NCBI GenBank assembly: GCA_045563495.1
Contig: JBJLJA010000003.1
Location: forward strand, 930,001-994,000
Source of the DNA: Magnimaribacter sp004214065
GTDB lineage: Bacteria; Pseudomonadota; Gammaproteobacteria; Magnimaribacterales; Magnimaribacteraceae
Direction: 5' to 3'
Length of the DNA stretch: 64,000 nt
A model generated the notes under the pieces. It was not told the origin of the DNA. It did no database searches and worked only from the letters and a program-made list of their open reading frames with translations. Each line of letters opens with the position of its first letter. The stretch's first letter is position 1. The position numbers and the translations under genes were made by a program. Below are positions 43,005 to 52,315 of the stretch, one piece after another.

Positions 43005-44752
43005 TGAGCACTCAGTTACTTACTTATTTATTTGTTGGAGCAACATTTTCCCTTTATATAGGTATAGCTTTGTGGTCTAGAGCCCAATCTACAAATGATT
43101 TCTATGTTGCCGGAAAAGGTGTTCATCCGGTAGCTAATGGTATGGCAACTGCAGCTGACTGGATGTCAGCAGCTTCTTTTCTTTCTATGGCTGGTTTAAT
43201 AGCATTCTTAGGAAAAGATGGTTCAGTTTATTTAATGGGCTGGACTGGAGGATATGTATTATTAGCCTTACTTCTTGCGCCCTACTTAAGAAAATTCGGT
43301 AAATTTACTGTTCCTGATTTCATAGGTGAAAGGTATTACTCTAAAACTGCCCGAAAACTGGCCGTTTTGTGTCTTATCTTCATTTCATTTACCTACATAG
43401 CAGGACAAATGAGAGGTGTTGGAATCGTATTCTCTAGATTCCTTGAAGTAGACATTAATACTGGTGTTATTGTAGGAATGGCTATTGTCTTCTTTTACGC
43501 CGTCCTAGGAGGCATGAAAGGTATTACCTATACACAAGTTGCTCAGTACTGTGTATTAATTTTTGCTTATCTAGTGCCTGCTATCTTCATCTCCATTCTT
43601 ATGACGGGTGAAGTCATTCCGCAGATTGGTTTTGGAAGCACGCTTGTTGATAGCCAAGTTTATCTATTGGATAAATTAGACCAAGTAACTAAAGATTTAG
43701 GTTTTGTTGCTTATACAGAAAATGTAAAAAGTAATATTGATATATTTTGTATTACGGCTGCATTAATGTTCGGAACTGCCGGTTTGCCTCACGTTATTGT
43801 AAGATTTTTTACAGTTCCTAGTGTCGGTGCTGCCAGACAGTCAGCTGGTTATGCGCTTATCTTCATTGCGCTTTTATATACAACTGCTCCGGCTGTCTCT
43901 GCTTTTGCACGGATGAATCTGATAGATTCAATTCAAGATCAACCATATAGCTCTTCTCCCTCTTGGTTCAAAAACTGGGAGGAGATAGGGCTGATCGCTT
44001 GGAAGGATAAAAATGCAGATGGAAATATTCAGTATTCTTCAGGTGATGCTCTAGAAAACATCAAACCTCAGTACTCTGAAGAAAGAGGCATCAGTGGTGA
44101 AAGGATAGTTGAAAATAAAGCCAACTTAAAAAATGATAATGAAGTCTACATCGATAGAGATATTATAGTTTTAGCTAACCCTGAAATAGCACAATTACCC
44201 GGATGGGTTATAGCCCTTGTAGCGGCTGGAGGCCTAGCAGCAGCTTTATCCACTGCAGCTGGACTTCTATTGGTCATATCCTCTTCCATATCTCATGATC
44301 TATTGAAGAAAACGTATATGCCTCAAATTACTGAAAAGCAAGAACTTAGGTATGCAAGGATTTCAGCTGCTGTTGCAATTGGAATTGCTGGAGTATTTGG
44401 CATATATCCACCAGCCTTTGTAGCTCAAGTTGTGGCTTTTGCTTTTGGGTTGGCCGCAGCAACTTTCTTTCCTGCCCTATTTCTAGGTATTTTCTATAAA
44501 AGATTAAATAAAGAAGGTGCTATTGCAGGTATGCTCGGAGGACTTATTTTCACTGCTTCGTATATCATTTACTTTAAATTCATTAATCCAGATATAAACA
44601 ATTCAGATTTCTGGTTCATGGGTATTTCTCCTGAAGGCATTGGTTCCGTTGGAATGGTATTGAATTTTATACTGGCCCTAACTATTTCAGCTTTTTCAAG
44701 CGCTCCCCCTAAAGAGGTCTATGAAATGGTTGATGAAATCAGGAAGCCTTAA
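43004..44752 (+). CDS. sodium:solute symporter, VC_2705 subfamily
   Basis: A 582-residue SSS-family transporter with 12-13 helices. It opens with LYIGIALWSRAQSTNDFYVAG and has GMATAADWMSAASFLSMAG, GLPHVIVRF and GLAAALSTAAGLLL, all family hallmarks. Its closest general type is the acetate/monocarboxylate (ActP-like) group. A ~90-residue hydrophilic insert around RMNLIDSIQDQPYSS is typical of this subfamily. Paired with DUF4212. Confidence 0.92.
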   Translation: MSTQLLTYLFVGATFSLYIGIALWSRAQSTNDFYVAGKGVHPVANGMATAADWMSAASFLSMAGLIAFLGKDGSVYLMGWTGGYVLLALLLAPYLRKFGKFTVPDFIGERYYSKTARKLAVLCLIFISFTYIAGQMRGVGIVFSRFLEVDINTGVIVGMAIVFFYAVLGGMKGITYTQVAQYCVLIFAYLVPAIFISILMTGEVIPQIGFGSTLVDSQVYLLDKLDQVTKDLGFVAYTENVKSNIDIFCITAALMFGTAGLPHVIVRFFTVPSVGAARQSAGYALIFIALLYTTAPAVSAFARMNLIDSIQDQPYSSSPSWFKNWEEIGLIAWKDKNADGNIQYSSGDALENIKPQYSEERGISGERIVENKANLKNDNEVYIDRDIIVLANPEIAQLPGWVIALVAAGGLAAALSTAAGLLLVISSSISHDLLKKTYMPQITEKQELRYARISAAVAIGIAGVFGIYPPAFVAQVVAFAFGLAAATFFPALFLGIFYKRLNKEGAIAGMLGGLIFTASYIIYFKFINPDINNSDFWFMGISPEGIGSVGMVLNFILALTISAFSSAPPKEVYEMVDEIRKP

Positions 44753-45522
44753 TGCTTTTACCTGAAATTGATCCAGTAATAATCCAGATAGGATGGTTTT
44801 CCATAAGGTGGTATTCACTAACATGGATAGCAGCATTCCTCACGATCTATTTTTTAATTAAGAATTATCAAAAAGATCTTAATACTGAACAGGTAAGTGA
44901 TCTTATGTTTTATAGCTTACTGGGTGCGATACTTGGAGGAAGAGCTGGCTATGTATTGTTTTATTCGATAGAACAATTTTTTAACAATCCACTGTCTATC
45001 TTCTTCATTTGGGAAGGAGGATTATCTTTTCATGGTGGGCTTTTAGGAGTTCTGGTGGCCTGTCTACTTCTGTCCAAGAGATGGGGTGTCGGTTTCTTCT
45101 GGTTAATGGATAGAGTAGCTCCCTTTGTTCCTCCTGGCCTAGGTTTCGTTAGATTAGGAAATTTCATGAATTCAGAACTTTTAGGGAGGCCAACGGATAT
45201 GAGCTGGGGAGTTATTTTTCCTTCTGATCCCTTGGGTATTTCACGACACCCGTCTCAACTTTATCAGGCCTTTGGAGAAGGAATATTACTTTTTATATAT
45301 ATGTTCATAGTAGTCCAAAAGCCTAAACCCTTAATGAATGTTTCTGGCCATTTCCTCATAGGGTACGGAGTGATTAGATTTGTAACTGAATTTTTCAGAA
45401 CACCAGATCAGCATATTGGTTTTTCAGCTTTTGAATTACTTACTAGAGGTCAATTACTATCGATACCTATGGTAGTAATTGGTCTGCTACTAATTTATTA
45501 TTCTTATAAGAAACAAATTTGA
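44752..45522 (+). CDS. lgt: prolipoprotein diacylglyceryl transferase
   Basis: First enzyme of lipoprotein maturation, adding diacylglycerol to the lipobox cysteine in the inner membrane. The 256-residue protein shows GGRAGYVLFYS, WEGGLSFHGGLLG and the signature RLGNFMNSELLGRP. It overlaps the symporter stop by 1 nt and is followed by thyA, the usual gammaproteobacterial order lgt-thyA. Confidence 0.96.
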   Translation: MLLPEIDPVIIQIGWFSIRWYSLTWIAAFLTIYFLIKNYQKDLNTEQVSDLMFYSLLGAILGGRAGYVLFYSIEQFFNNPLSIFFIWEGGLSFHGGLLGVLVACLLLSKRWGVGFFWLMDRVAPFVPPGLGFVRLGNFMNSELLGRPTDMSWGVIFPSDPLGISRHPSQLYQAFGEGILLFIYMFIVVQKPKPLMNVSGHFLIGYGVIRFVTEFFRTPDQHIGFSAFELLTRGQLLSIPMVVIGLLLIYYSYKKQI

Positions 45523-45526
45523 ATTG

Positions 45527-46429
45527 ATGGAACAATATCTAGATTTACTTAAAGAAATAAAAGATAAAGGAGTCGAAAAGGGAGATAGAACTGGCACTGG
45601 AACAATCAGTATCTTTGGACATCAAATGAAATTTGATTTAGAAGAAGGATTTCCACTTGTTACAACCAAAAAGGTAAACTTCGACGCAATCCTACATGAG
45701 CTTTTATGGTTCATTCAAGGCGATACAAATATTAAATATTTGGTTGATAACAAAGTAAATATATGGAACGAGTGGCCGTTTCAAAGCTGGCTAGAGAAAA
45801 CAGGTCAAGATAAAAAAATAGAGATGCACTCTCCAGAATGGAAAGAGAAATTAGCTGAGTTCATTGCAAATATAAAAACGGACAATTCGTTCGCTGAAGA
45901 ATATGGAGACTTGGGGCCCGTTTATGGCAAACAATGGAGAGATTTTGAAGGTATAGACCAACTCCATCAAGTAATAGAAGATATAAAAAATAACCCGAAC
46001 TCTAGACGTCACATAGTTTCAGCATGGAACCCTAAAGAAATACCAATAATGGTAAAGTCAGGTTTACCTCCTTGTCATACTCTTTTTCAATTTTATGTCA
46101 GCGAAGGAAAATTATCCTGTCAGCTTTATCAAAGAAGTGCTGATGTATTTCTTGGCGTGCCTTACAACATAGCTTCATATGCCCTACTGACTTGCATGAT
46201 AGCATCAGTAACAAACTTAAAGCCTGGTATATTTGTGCATTCGCTTGGCGATACACATATCTATCTAAATCACATGGATCAGGTTGATGAACAGCTAGCT
46301 AGGGATCCCCACGGACTACCGAGAATAAAAATAAATAAGAAAGATTCTTTATTTGATTATGATTTTAAAGACTTTGAACTTTTAGACTATAAATCACATC
46401 CATTCATTAGTGCACCAATTGCTGTTTAA
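45527..46429 (+). CDS. thyA: thymidylate synthase ThyA
   Basis: Makes dTMP from dUMP with methylene-tetrahydrofolate. 300 residues from ATG 45527; a TTG just before it would add one residue. Motifs include DRTGTGTISIFG, the catalytic Cys in LPPCHTLFQFYV, and LYQRSADVFLGVPYNIASYA. Relative to the 264-residue E. coli enzyme it carries an insertion (about residues 88-125, WLEKTGQDKK region), as in the longer-type synthases. It shares a base with the folA start. Confidence 0.95.
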   Translation: MEQYLDLLKEIKDKGVEKGDRTGTGTISIFGHQMKFDLEEGFPLVTTKKVNFDAILHELLWFIQGDTNIKYLVDNKVNIWNEWPFQSWLEKTGQDKKIEMHSPEWKEKLAEFIANIKTDNSFAEEYGDLGPVYGKQWRDFEGIDQLHQVIEDIKNNPNSRRHIVSAWNPKEIPIMVKSGLPPCHTLFQFYVSEGKLSCQLYQRSADVFLGVPYNIASYALLTCMIASVTNLKPGIFVHSLGDTHIYLNHMDQVDEQLARDPHGLPRIKINKKDSLFDYDFKDFELLDYKSHPFISAPIAV

Positions 46430-46908
46430 TGGAGATAAATTTAATTGCAGCTGTAGATAAAAATCTCGCTATTGGAAAAGAAGGGAAAATACCTTGGGAA
46501 ATAAAAGAAGACTTAAAGTTTTTTAGAGAACAGACACTAGATAGTGCAATCATTATGGGCAGGGCAACATTTGATTCAATAGGAAGGCCCTTACCAAGAA
46601 GAAAAAATATTGTAATGACAAGATCTCCTGCTCAAAGGGAAGGAGTTTATGAAGTGACTTCTAAAGAAGAGGCACTAAAAGAGGCATCTATTTTTTCAGA
46701 AAAAATTAATATTATTGGCGGTGAATTTATTTATAAAGAGTTCTTAGCTATAGCCACGAGACTGATAATTACTAAAGTAAATATAGTAGTTAACTCACCT
46801 GATGCATATTTTCCTAAGTGGAAAGAGGAAGAATGGAAAGAGGTATCTAGAAAAGATAGTTCAGAGAGCGATATAGAATTTAGCTTTGTAGAATACCTTA
46901 GAAATTAA
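46429..46908 (+). CDS. folA: dihydrofolate reductase FolA
   Basis: Regenerates tetrahydrofolate after thymidylate synthesis. The 159-residue protein has INLIAAVDKNLAIGKEGKIPW, IIMGRATFDSIGRPLP, and IIGGEFIYKEF, and lacks additional domains. It is co-translated with thyA, so both steps of the dTMP cycle are made together. The stop overlaps the convergent TPR gene by 4 bp. Confidence 0.95.
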   Translation: MEINLIAAVDKNLAIGKEGKIPWEIKEDLKFFREQTLDSAIIMGRATFDSIGRPLPRRKNIVMTRSPAQREGVYEVTSKEEALKEASIFSEKINIIGGEFIYKEFLAIATRLIITKVNIVVNSPDAYFPKWKEEEWKEVSRKDSSESDIEFSFVEYLRN

Positions 46909-48365
46909 ACGCCTAAAGCTTTTCTCTTTAGTTTAAGAGCTTCAACTCTTTCTTCTTCACCTTCAGTATATGTGACCCATTTCCTTGCCTGATCTTGGAC
47001 TCTTTTCTTCTTCTCTTTTTGCTTTTCTTTCTTATCGTCGAATTGATCCTCTGCAACATCTATACATTTTCTAAATGCCTCAATAGCAGGTTCCCATCTT
47101 TGATTTTCAAAGTTTATTTGACCAAGAAGCATGTAAGCTGCAGCTTCATCTTTTAACTTACCTTTCTTAATGCCTTCTTTAATCGCTTCTTCTGCTTCAT
47201 TGAATTCATCGAGGCTAAAATGAACTTGTCCTAGAAAGATATATAATTCCCCTTCCTTAGACTTAACTGCAGCTTTCTTATAGTAAGGCTTAGCTCTCTC
47301 TAACTCTCTTGCTGCATGCCAGTATTGTGCCGCAGCCTTTAATGTCTTCTCTTCTTGTTTAACTATTCCTTGATTAAGTCCATTTTCTATCACTCTTGCA
47401 GCTTTCCTAGGATTTTCAAACATAAAAAGTAACTGAGAAAGGGCTGTAAATTCTCTTTGTTTATCTAATAAGCGATCATCATAAGCAGCTTCAAGTGCGG
47501 CCATTTGATCCATCTGTCTATCTCTTTGTCCGTATAAACCTGAAAGATTGGTCCAGTATCTTTTCTTAGGATAGTGCTGAACTAAAATTTCATAAATAGG
47601 TAAAACCTCCAGGTCCATCTTCAATTCTGAGTAAAGAGCCATCTTAAGTAGATAATGATTCTCTTTTGCGACACCTTTAACTGTTTCACCAGTTGCAATC
47701 ATCTCACCAGTTTCATTGCCTTCCTCATCTAGAACAGGTTCTTTTATTGGTATATCTCTAGACTCTTGAATATTTATTGAGGTATCTATAGCTTCAACTG
47801 ACTTCCTATAATCTTCAATTTGATAATAAGCTTGAGCTATTAACGCATATGCATCAGAGCTTGGCTCTTCTTCACCCTCCAGCCATTCTAAAAGGTAATT
47901 TATAGCTCTTTGATACTCTTCAGCAATATAGGATAACTGTGATAGAGAGAATATAGCACCTTGTCTTTCTTGATCATTAGAGTCAGGTTCGGCAATCAAG
48001 TTCTTGTATGCTCTTTCGGCCATATCATACTTCTCTTGTGAGAAATATATATATCCACGATAGTAGAACATTTTAGCCCTATCTGTGCTGGTAAATTTAG
48101 AATCAACTGCAGCAACTGGCTCTAAAGCCAACAAAGCCTCATCCCATTGTTCTACTTCAATCAAAGGAACTAGATTCTGCAAAATTCTTTGCATTTTCTT
48201 ACTAGGTAATTTGGTTCTTCTTCTTTTTTTCTTCTTTTTTTCTTCGTCGGCAGCTTCCAAAGAACTACCTTTATAGTCTAAGGGAGAAACTCCCACTGCA
48301 ACTGGTAGTAGACTAAAAACAGTTACAAGAAGGAGGAATTTAATTGGGTAACTTAACTTTTTCAT
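46905..48365 (-). CDS. TPR protein of the TonB2-type system
   Basis: A 486-residue exported tetratricopeptide protein with a signal peptide (MKKLSYPIKFLLLVTVF...), a lysine-rich stretch after it (EEKKKKKRRRTK), then at least eight TPR-like repeats (for example FYYRGYIYFSQEKYDMAERAYKNL). I start at ATG 48365; a TTG at 48380 would overlap tonB. It is the last gene of the TonB2-type cluster, in the position of TPR proteins that accompany such systems in Vibrio. It probably organises the periplasmic side of the complex. Confidence 0.85.
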   Translation of the reverse strand: MKKLSYPIKFLLLVTVFSLLPVAVGVSPLDYKGSSLEAADEEKKKKKRRRTKLPSKKMQRILQNLVPLIEVEQWDEALLALEPVAAVDSKFTSTDRAKMFYYRGYIYFSQEKYDMAERAYKNLIAEPDSNDQERQGAIFSLSQLSYIAEEYQRAINYLLEWLEGEEEPSSDAYALIAQAYYQIEDYRKSVEAIDTSINIQESRDIPIKEPVLDEEGNETGEMIATGETVKGVAKENHYLLKMALYSELKMDLEVLPIYEILVQHYPKKRYWTNLSGLYGQRDRQMDQMAALEAAYDDRLLDKQREFTALSQLLFMFENPRKAARVIENGLNQGIVKQEEKTLKAAAQYWHAARELERAKPYYKKAAVKSKEGELYIFLGQVHFSLDEFNEAEEAIKEGIKKGKLKDEAAAYMLLGQINFENQRWEPAIEAFRKCIDVAEDQFDDKKEKQKEKKKRVQDQARKWVTYTEGEEERVEALKLKRKALGV

Positions 48366-48370
48366 AAATC

Positions 48371-49012
48371 TTATGCACAACCCTCAGGAGTATAGTCCGC
48401 AGGTTTATTTGGATCTTCTATTTTAAACACAATTATAGTTCGTACATTAGGAACTTCAATCGCTTCTCCATCTCGTATTTGTGGCTTATATTTGTATTTC
48501 AATGCAGATCGCATAGCTGCTCTATCAAAAATTCCTGGTGGAATTGACCATTCAACTTCAGGTTCTTTTGTTGATCCTACCTTAGTGACAGTAAACTTGA
48601 GCATCACACACCCTTCTATTCCTCTTTCTAGAGCCCTTCTAGGGTAAACAGGCGGGACTTGGAAGATAGGAACGTAAGAACCATCTGCAAAAACGCCAGC
48701 TTTCTTGCCTTTAAAGCTTAAATTTGGTCTAGCAGCCGATGTATCTAAATCTGCAGGAGGTGTCATATCAAATTCAGGTGGCATGGTTTCAGGTGGAGGT
48801 TCTTCTTCTTGAGGGCGCTCCATATCCATCATTAATTCAAGCTCTCTTTCAGGCATTGTGACGTCTGCAATTTTTATAGATTTATCATCAAGCTGAACAT
48901 CACCAACGTCAATTAGCATCTGCATTACGTAGAAAATAACTACAGTTAAAAATAGAGAGCCTGATAGAGTGACCCCCAGCATCTTAAGATTTTGTTCAGC
49001 AAAAAACCCCAT
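48371..49012 (-). CDS. tonB: TonB family energy transducer
   Basis: A 213-residue TonB: one N-terminal membrane helix (about 12-34), a proline-rich periplasmic stretch with RPQEEEPPPETMPPEFD, and a C-terminal TonB domain with PVYPRRALERGIEGCVMLKFTV. It is the short TonB2 type. It transmits the proton-motive force collected by ExbB/ExbD to outer-membrane receptors, none of which lie in this window. Confidence 0.93.
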   Translation of the reverse strand: MGFFAEQNLKMLGVTLSGSLFLTVVIFYVMQMLIDVGDVQLDDKSIKIADVTMPERELELMMDMERPQEEEPPPETMPPEFDMTPPADLDTSAARPNLSFKGKKAGVFADGSYVPIFQVPPVYPRRALERGIEGCVMLKFTVTKVGSTKEPEVEWSIPPGIFDRAAMRSALKYKYKPQIRDGEAIEVPNVRTIIVFKIEDPNKPADYTPEGCA

Positions 49013-49017
49013 AAAGA

Positions 49018-49428
49018 TTAGAATTTAGGTTCGGATGCTAATGATATTGCGTAAACTCCAGCCTCTCTAGACTGATCCATTACTTGAATAATTGCATCAG
49101 CTTGAGCTTTTTCATCGGCCTGGATCACAACTGAACCTTGAGGATTATCTGCTAAAAGTTTAGTGATATTAGCTTTAACTTGCCTTACGTCTACCCTTCT
49201 ACCATCTATCCAGATATCATTTGTTGCCCCTATTGCAATTAGAATGGCAGCATTTTCTTGAATATTAGAAGTTTCTGCATCTGGTCTGTTAACTTCCAGT
49301 CCAGGCTCCTTAATAAAGTTTGCAGTTACAATAAAGAAAATTAATAGAATAAAGACAACATCTAACATAGGTGTCAAATTAATATCTTCTTCTTCTGCTA
49401 CTGCACTGCTAATTGGCGATCTTCTCAT
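49018..49428 (-). CDS. exbD: biopolymer transport protein ExbD
   Basis: A 136-residue ExbD/TolR protein with one membrane helix containing the proton-path Asp in LTPMLDVVFILLIFF and a periplasmic domain (VVIQADEKAQADAIIQVMD). It forms the ion-driven motor with ExbB. Gene spacing (10 nt from exbB, 5 nt to tonB) indicates one operon. Confidence 0.95.
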   Translation of the reverse strand: MRRSPISSAVAEEEDINLTPMLDVVFILLIFFIVTANFIKEPGLEVNRPDAETSNIQENAAILIAIGATNDIWIDGRRVDVRQVKANITKLLADNPQGSVVIQADEKAQADAIIQVMDQSREAGVYAISLASEPKF

Positions 49429-49437
49429 AATTAAATC

Positions 49438-49962
49438 CTATTCTGCGATCAAATGATCTACTAATGAATCCTTTTCCTTTTGCGCTTTATTGACTAAAAA
49501 TTGATTGGCAAGAGTTCCCGTTAAAGCCACAGCCAATCCAGCCATAGCAGGTATAGTTGACCTTGCAACGCCTCCAGCCATTGCCTTAGCATCGCCACCT
49601 CCAGTTACTGCAAGCAAATGGAAAACTTCAATCATACCGGTAATAGTTCCGAACAACCCAAACAAGGGGGCTATCCCGACACACATTTTGATAGTATTGA
49701 GATTTCTATCAAGCCTAATTTCATTCTCAGAAATTAGCATGTATCTTATTGCCTTAGAATTCCAAGAACTTTTATCTGCCCTTTCATCCCATTGCAAAGT
49801 TGAATTTCCTAAATGATCTTTGTGTGAGATGTAGTAAAACCATAACCTCTCAAAGATTAAAAACCACATAACAAAGGCTAAGAGGCCAATAAGATACAAA
49901 ACATCTCCTCCTCTTTGCATAAAAGCAAAGAGAGCATCTGAAAAGTTATAAAAAAACTGCAT
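49438..49962 (-). CDS. exbB: ExbB-type motor protein (ExbB2)
   Basis: A 174-residue three-helix MotA/TolQ/ExbB protein. It has MQRGGDVLYLIGLLAFVMWF at the start and the conserved GIAPLFGLFGTITGMIEVF and AGLAVALTGTLANQFL segments. It is the small ExbB of the TonB2 type, beside a larger TtpC-like ExbB. Confidence 0.93.
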   Translation of the reverse strand: MQFFYNFSDALFAFMQRGGDVLYLIGLLAFVMWFLIFERLWFYYISHKDHLGNSTLQWDERADKSSWNSKAIRYMLISENEIRLDRNLNTIKMCVGIAPLFGLFGTITGMIEVFHLLAVTGGGDAKAMAGGVARSTIPAMAGLAVALTGTLANQFLVNKAQKEKDSLVDHLIAE

Positions 49963-49985
49963 TCTTTATTCCTTCTAGATTTTAC

Positions 49986-51377
49986 CTATTGGGCACCCTC
50001 TGAACGTTTTGCCGCCATTCCGGTACTGGATTCTTCTATAGTACCTAAAATACCGCGCGAAATATTATTGATGGTTGCGTACATAAAAGTTGTTGGAATA
50101 GCTACCATCAGACCTAGCCAAGTAGTTACTAGGGCTGTAGATATACCACTTGCCATGGTTTTAGGGTCACCTGTTCCAAATAGCGTTATCATCGTAAAAG
50201 TTTCGATCATACCTATGATAGTTCCAAAAAGACCCATAAGAGGGGCAACAACGGATACTATTTTTAATACCCAGTTCAGATTTTCTATACTTGGTCTTTC
50301 TTTAAGAATCTGTTCTGCCATCTTGAGTTCTAATGTCTCAGTATCAGCACCTTTATCATCTTCAGCTATTTTTAGAATCCTACCAAGAGGATTATCATTG
50401 TTTAATGTAGCGGAACCGGTTTGAGCTATAACTGAACCTCTTATCCCCCAAAGGACGTAGAATCTCCATATAAATAGCAATGTAGCAAGAACACCAATAA
50501 TCATAAGAGTTCGTCCTACCAGTCCACCTTCTTGCATTTTTCCCCAAGTACTAGGCATAGAAATTAAACTAGCAAGTAAGGAACCTCCCTGAGGTCCAGT
50601 TGGATCAACTGCAAACTGAACTGGAAAAGTATCCCCGTTAAGTAAATCCGTTGATTGAGAGGTAAATCTTCCTGCAGGTTGAGAAGGTAATTCTGAATAT
50701 GTACCTCTCGATGGTGAGTAGGTTAAATACTGACCATCAGAGACCACGTTGAAGTTCCCAACTCTCACTACGTCTCTACTTTCAACATTTCCATCTGTAG
50801 TAATTACATCTGCGTTAAATTTAACGACCTCACCAGAAGCGTTAATTTCTCTTTGCAACTCAAACCAAAGAGTTTCAAGCTCTTCAATAGTTGCCAGTTT
50901 GATACCCTCATTCATTTTTGAACCAAGGTTTGTCATAAAGTCTTCTCTGCCTTTACCAAATTGAGCAGCTGTTATGGATTGCTCCATAATGTTACGAGCC
51001 TCTGTAGTGTTGCCAGCTAAATGTCCAAAAATTTCATTTAAGGAGCCTAGTCTTTCTCTAAGCTGTTCTTCTGCTACAACTAAAAGAGCTTCATTGGCTT
51101 CAAACTTTTGTTCTAATCTTGCAGCCTCTTTTTCTAACCTTGCCCTCTCAGCTTTAGCATCTGATAAAAGCTTAGCTTGTTTATTTTTCTCATTTCTAAA
51201 CTGAGCTTCTCTTGCCCTTTGTTGTCTAGTGTCTGCAAATTGACCTTGTTTAACTATCTCAAGGAGCTCTTGTGGATTAGATGGTTGAACTACTTCTTCT
51301 TCAGTTTCTTCTGAAACAACAAAAGAAGACATAAGTCCAAAACTAAGGATAAATATATATAGCTTTAATTTATTCAT
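49986..51377 (-). CDS. TtpC-like large ExbB protein (MotA/TolQ/ExbB domain)
   Basis: A 463-residue protein with a signal peptide, a long coiled coil (about 40-130, rich in Glu/Lys/Arg), a periplasmic domain (residues ~130-280) and a C-terminal MotA/TolQ/ExbB domain with VAPLMGLFGTIIGMIETF. This layout is the TtpC protein that in Vibrio is essential for TonB2-dependent uptake. It starts 1 nt after the DUF3450 gene. Confidence 0.9.
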   Translation of the reverse strand: MNKLKLYIFILSFGLMSSFVVSEETEEEVVQPSNPQELLEIVKQGQFADTRQQRAREAQFRNEKNKQAKLLSDAKAERARLEKEAARLEQKFEANEALLVVAEEQLRERLGSLNEIFGHLAGNTTEARNIMEQSITAAQFGKGREDFMTNLGSKMNEGIKLATIEELETLWFELQREINASGEVVKFNADVITTDGNVESRDVVRVGNFNVVSDGQYLTYSPSRGTYSELPSQPAGRFTSQSTDLLNGDTFPVQFAVDPTGPQGGSLLASLISMPSTWGKMQEGGLVGRTLMIIGVLATLLFIWRFYVLWGIRGSVIAQTGSATLNNDNPLGRILKIAEDDKGADTETLELKMAEQILKERPSIENLNWVLKIVSVVAPLMGLFGTIIGMIETFTMITLFGTGDPKTMASGISTALVTTWLGLMVAIPTTFMYATINNISRGILGTIEESSTGMAAKRSEGAQ

Positions 51378-51378
51378 T

Positions 51379-52143
51379 TTAGTTTGCCTCCGTTGGTGCA
51401 GGTAACGGTAATTCCATTAAGGCAACTGTTGCCAGCTTATTGGCTATTCTCAAACCTCTCTTAGTAGGGTTCCTATAACTATTATCTAGTTCTTCCCAGG
51501 CTCTAGCCTCATTATTCCAGGCATGCGTTTGAGTTTCATCAGCAGTTTGAAAAACCATTGCAAGTCTGCCTACTCGAAGAATATTACCTTCTCTTAATTC
51601 TCCATCTATAATGATGCTATCTTTGTAAGCATCTATTTTTCTTCCATATTCAGCTTCTACATTGAAAGCTTCCAGTACTTGCCTTAGCCCTTCAGCAGGT
51701 GAAACGGTTGGATTGTCTAGTGCTGCTTTAGCAAAAGCTATACGCTCTTTTCTTTCTGATAAGTGAAAAGGAAGATCTAATTCAATAGATGTTTCTACAC
51801 CTGCAAGCATCCTTCTAGTAAAAGGTGGAATCTGCCTTTGCATAACCTGAGCTTCCTTCATAGTCTTATCAATTTCTTTTAAGCGCTCTTCTTGACGCTG
51901 TATCTGCTGCCTCATTTGAGCGTTATATACTCTTAAGCCTTCAATTTGTTTGCTTACTGTCTTAAATTCACTAACGATTACAGAAGTCTGTTCTTCCATT
52001 TCATCGATTTTTGATTGAGATGTCTTTTCTGCTGCTTGTCTGGATTGACCAACATCCAACAAAGGTTGAATTTGATCAGCTAAGATCAAACTGGAAACAG
52101 ATATTCCAGCCAGCATAAAAACAAATTTGAAAAGACGCGTCAT
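51379..52143 (-). CDS. DUF3450 periplasmic protein
   Basis: A 254-residue exported protein: signal peptide (about 1-22), a coiled coil (SQSKIDEMEEQTSVIVSEF onward to MQRQIPPFTRRM), then a small C-terminal domain with ILRVGRLAMVFQTAD. DUF3450 genes regularly precede ttpC in TonB2 clusters. A strong AGGAG ribosome site precedes the ATG. It is the first gene of the six-gene minus-strand operon. Confidence 0.9.
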   Translation of the reverse strand: MTRLFKFVFMLAGISVSSLILADQIQPLLDVGQSRQAAEKTSQSKIDEMEEQTSVIVSEFKTVSKQIEGLRVYNAQMRQQIQRQEERLKEIDKTMKEAQVMQRQIPPFTRRMLAGVETSIELDLPFHLSERKERIAFAKAALDNPTVSPAEGLRQVLEAFNVEAEYGRKIDAYKDSIIIDGELREGNILRVGRLAMVFQTADETQTHAWNNEARAWEELDNSYRNPTKRGLRIANKLATVALMELPLPAPTEAN

Positions 52144-52315
52144 AGCTATCTCCTAATTTCTAAAAATTCTTATTTAATACACTCGCAAAGTAGATGAAAC
52201 TTAAGTGTTTTGCAACCACATTATTTCACCTTCCCCATTACGAACGGGTAAACTATAGAGACAAATAACTCGTATTGCAACGCAAAACAAGAGACACAAA
52301 GTAAAATAATGAATC

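Noticed and set aside
49505..50424. Open frames opposite the exbB and ttpC-like genes (for example 49505-49816 and 50068-50424)
   Set aside because: Antisense shadows of strongly conserved ExbB domains with no family features of their own.
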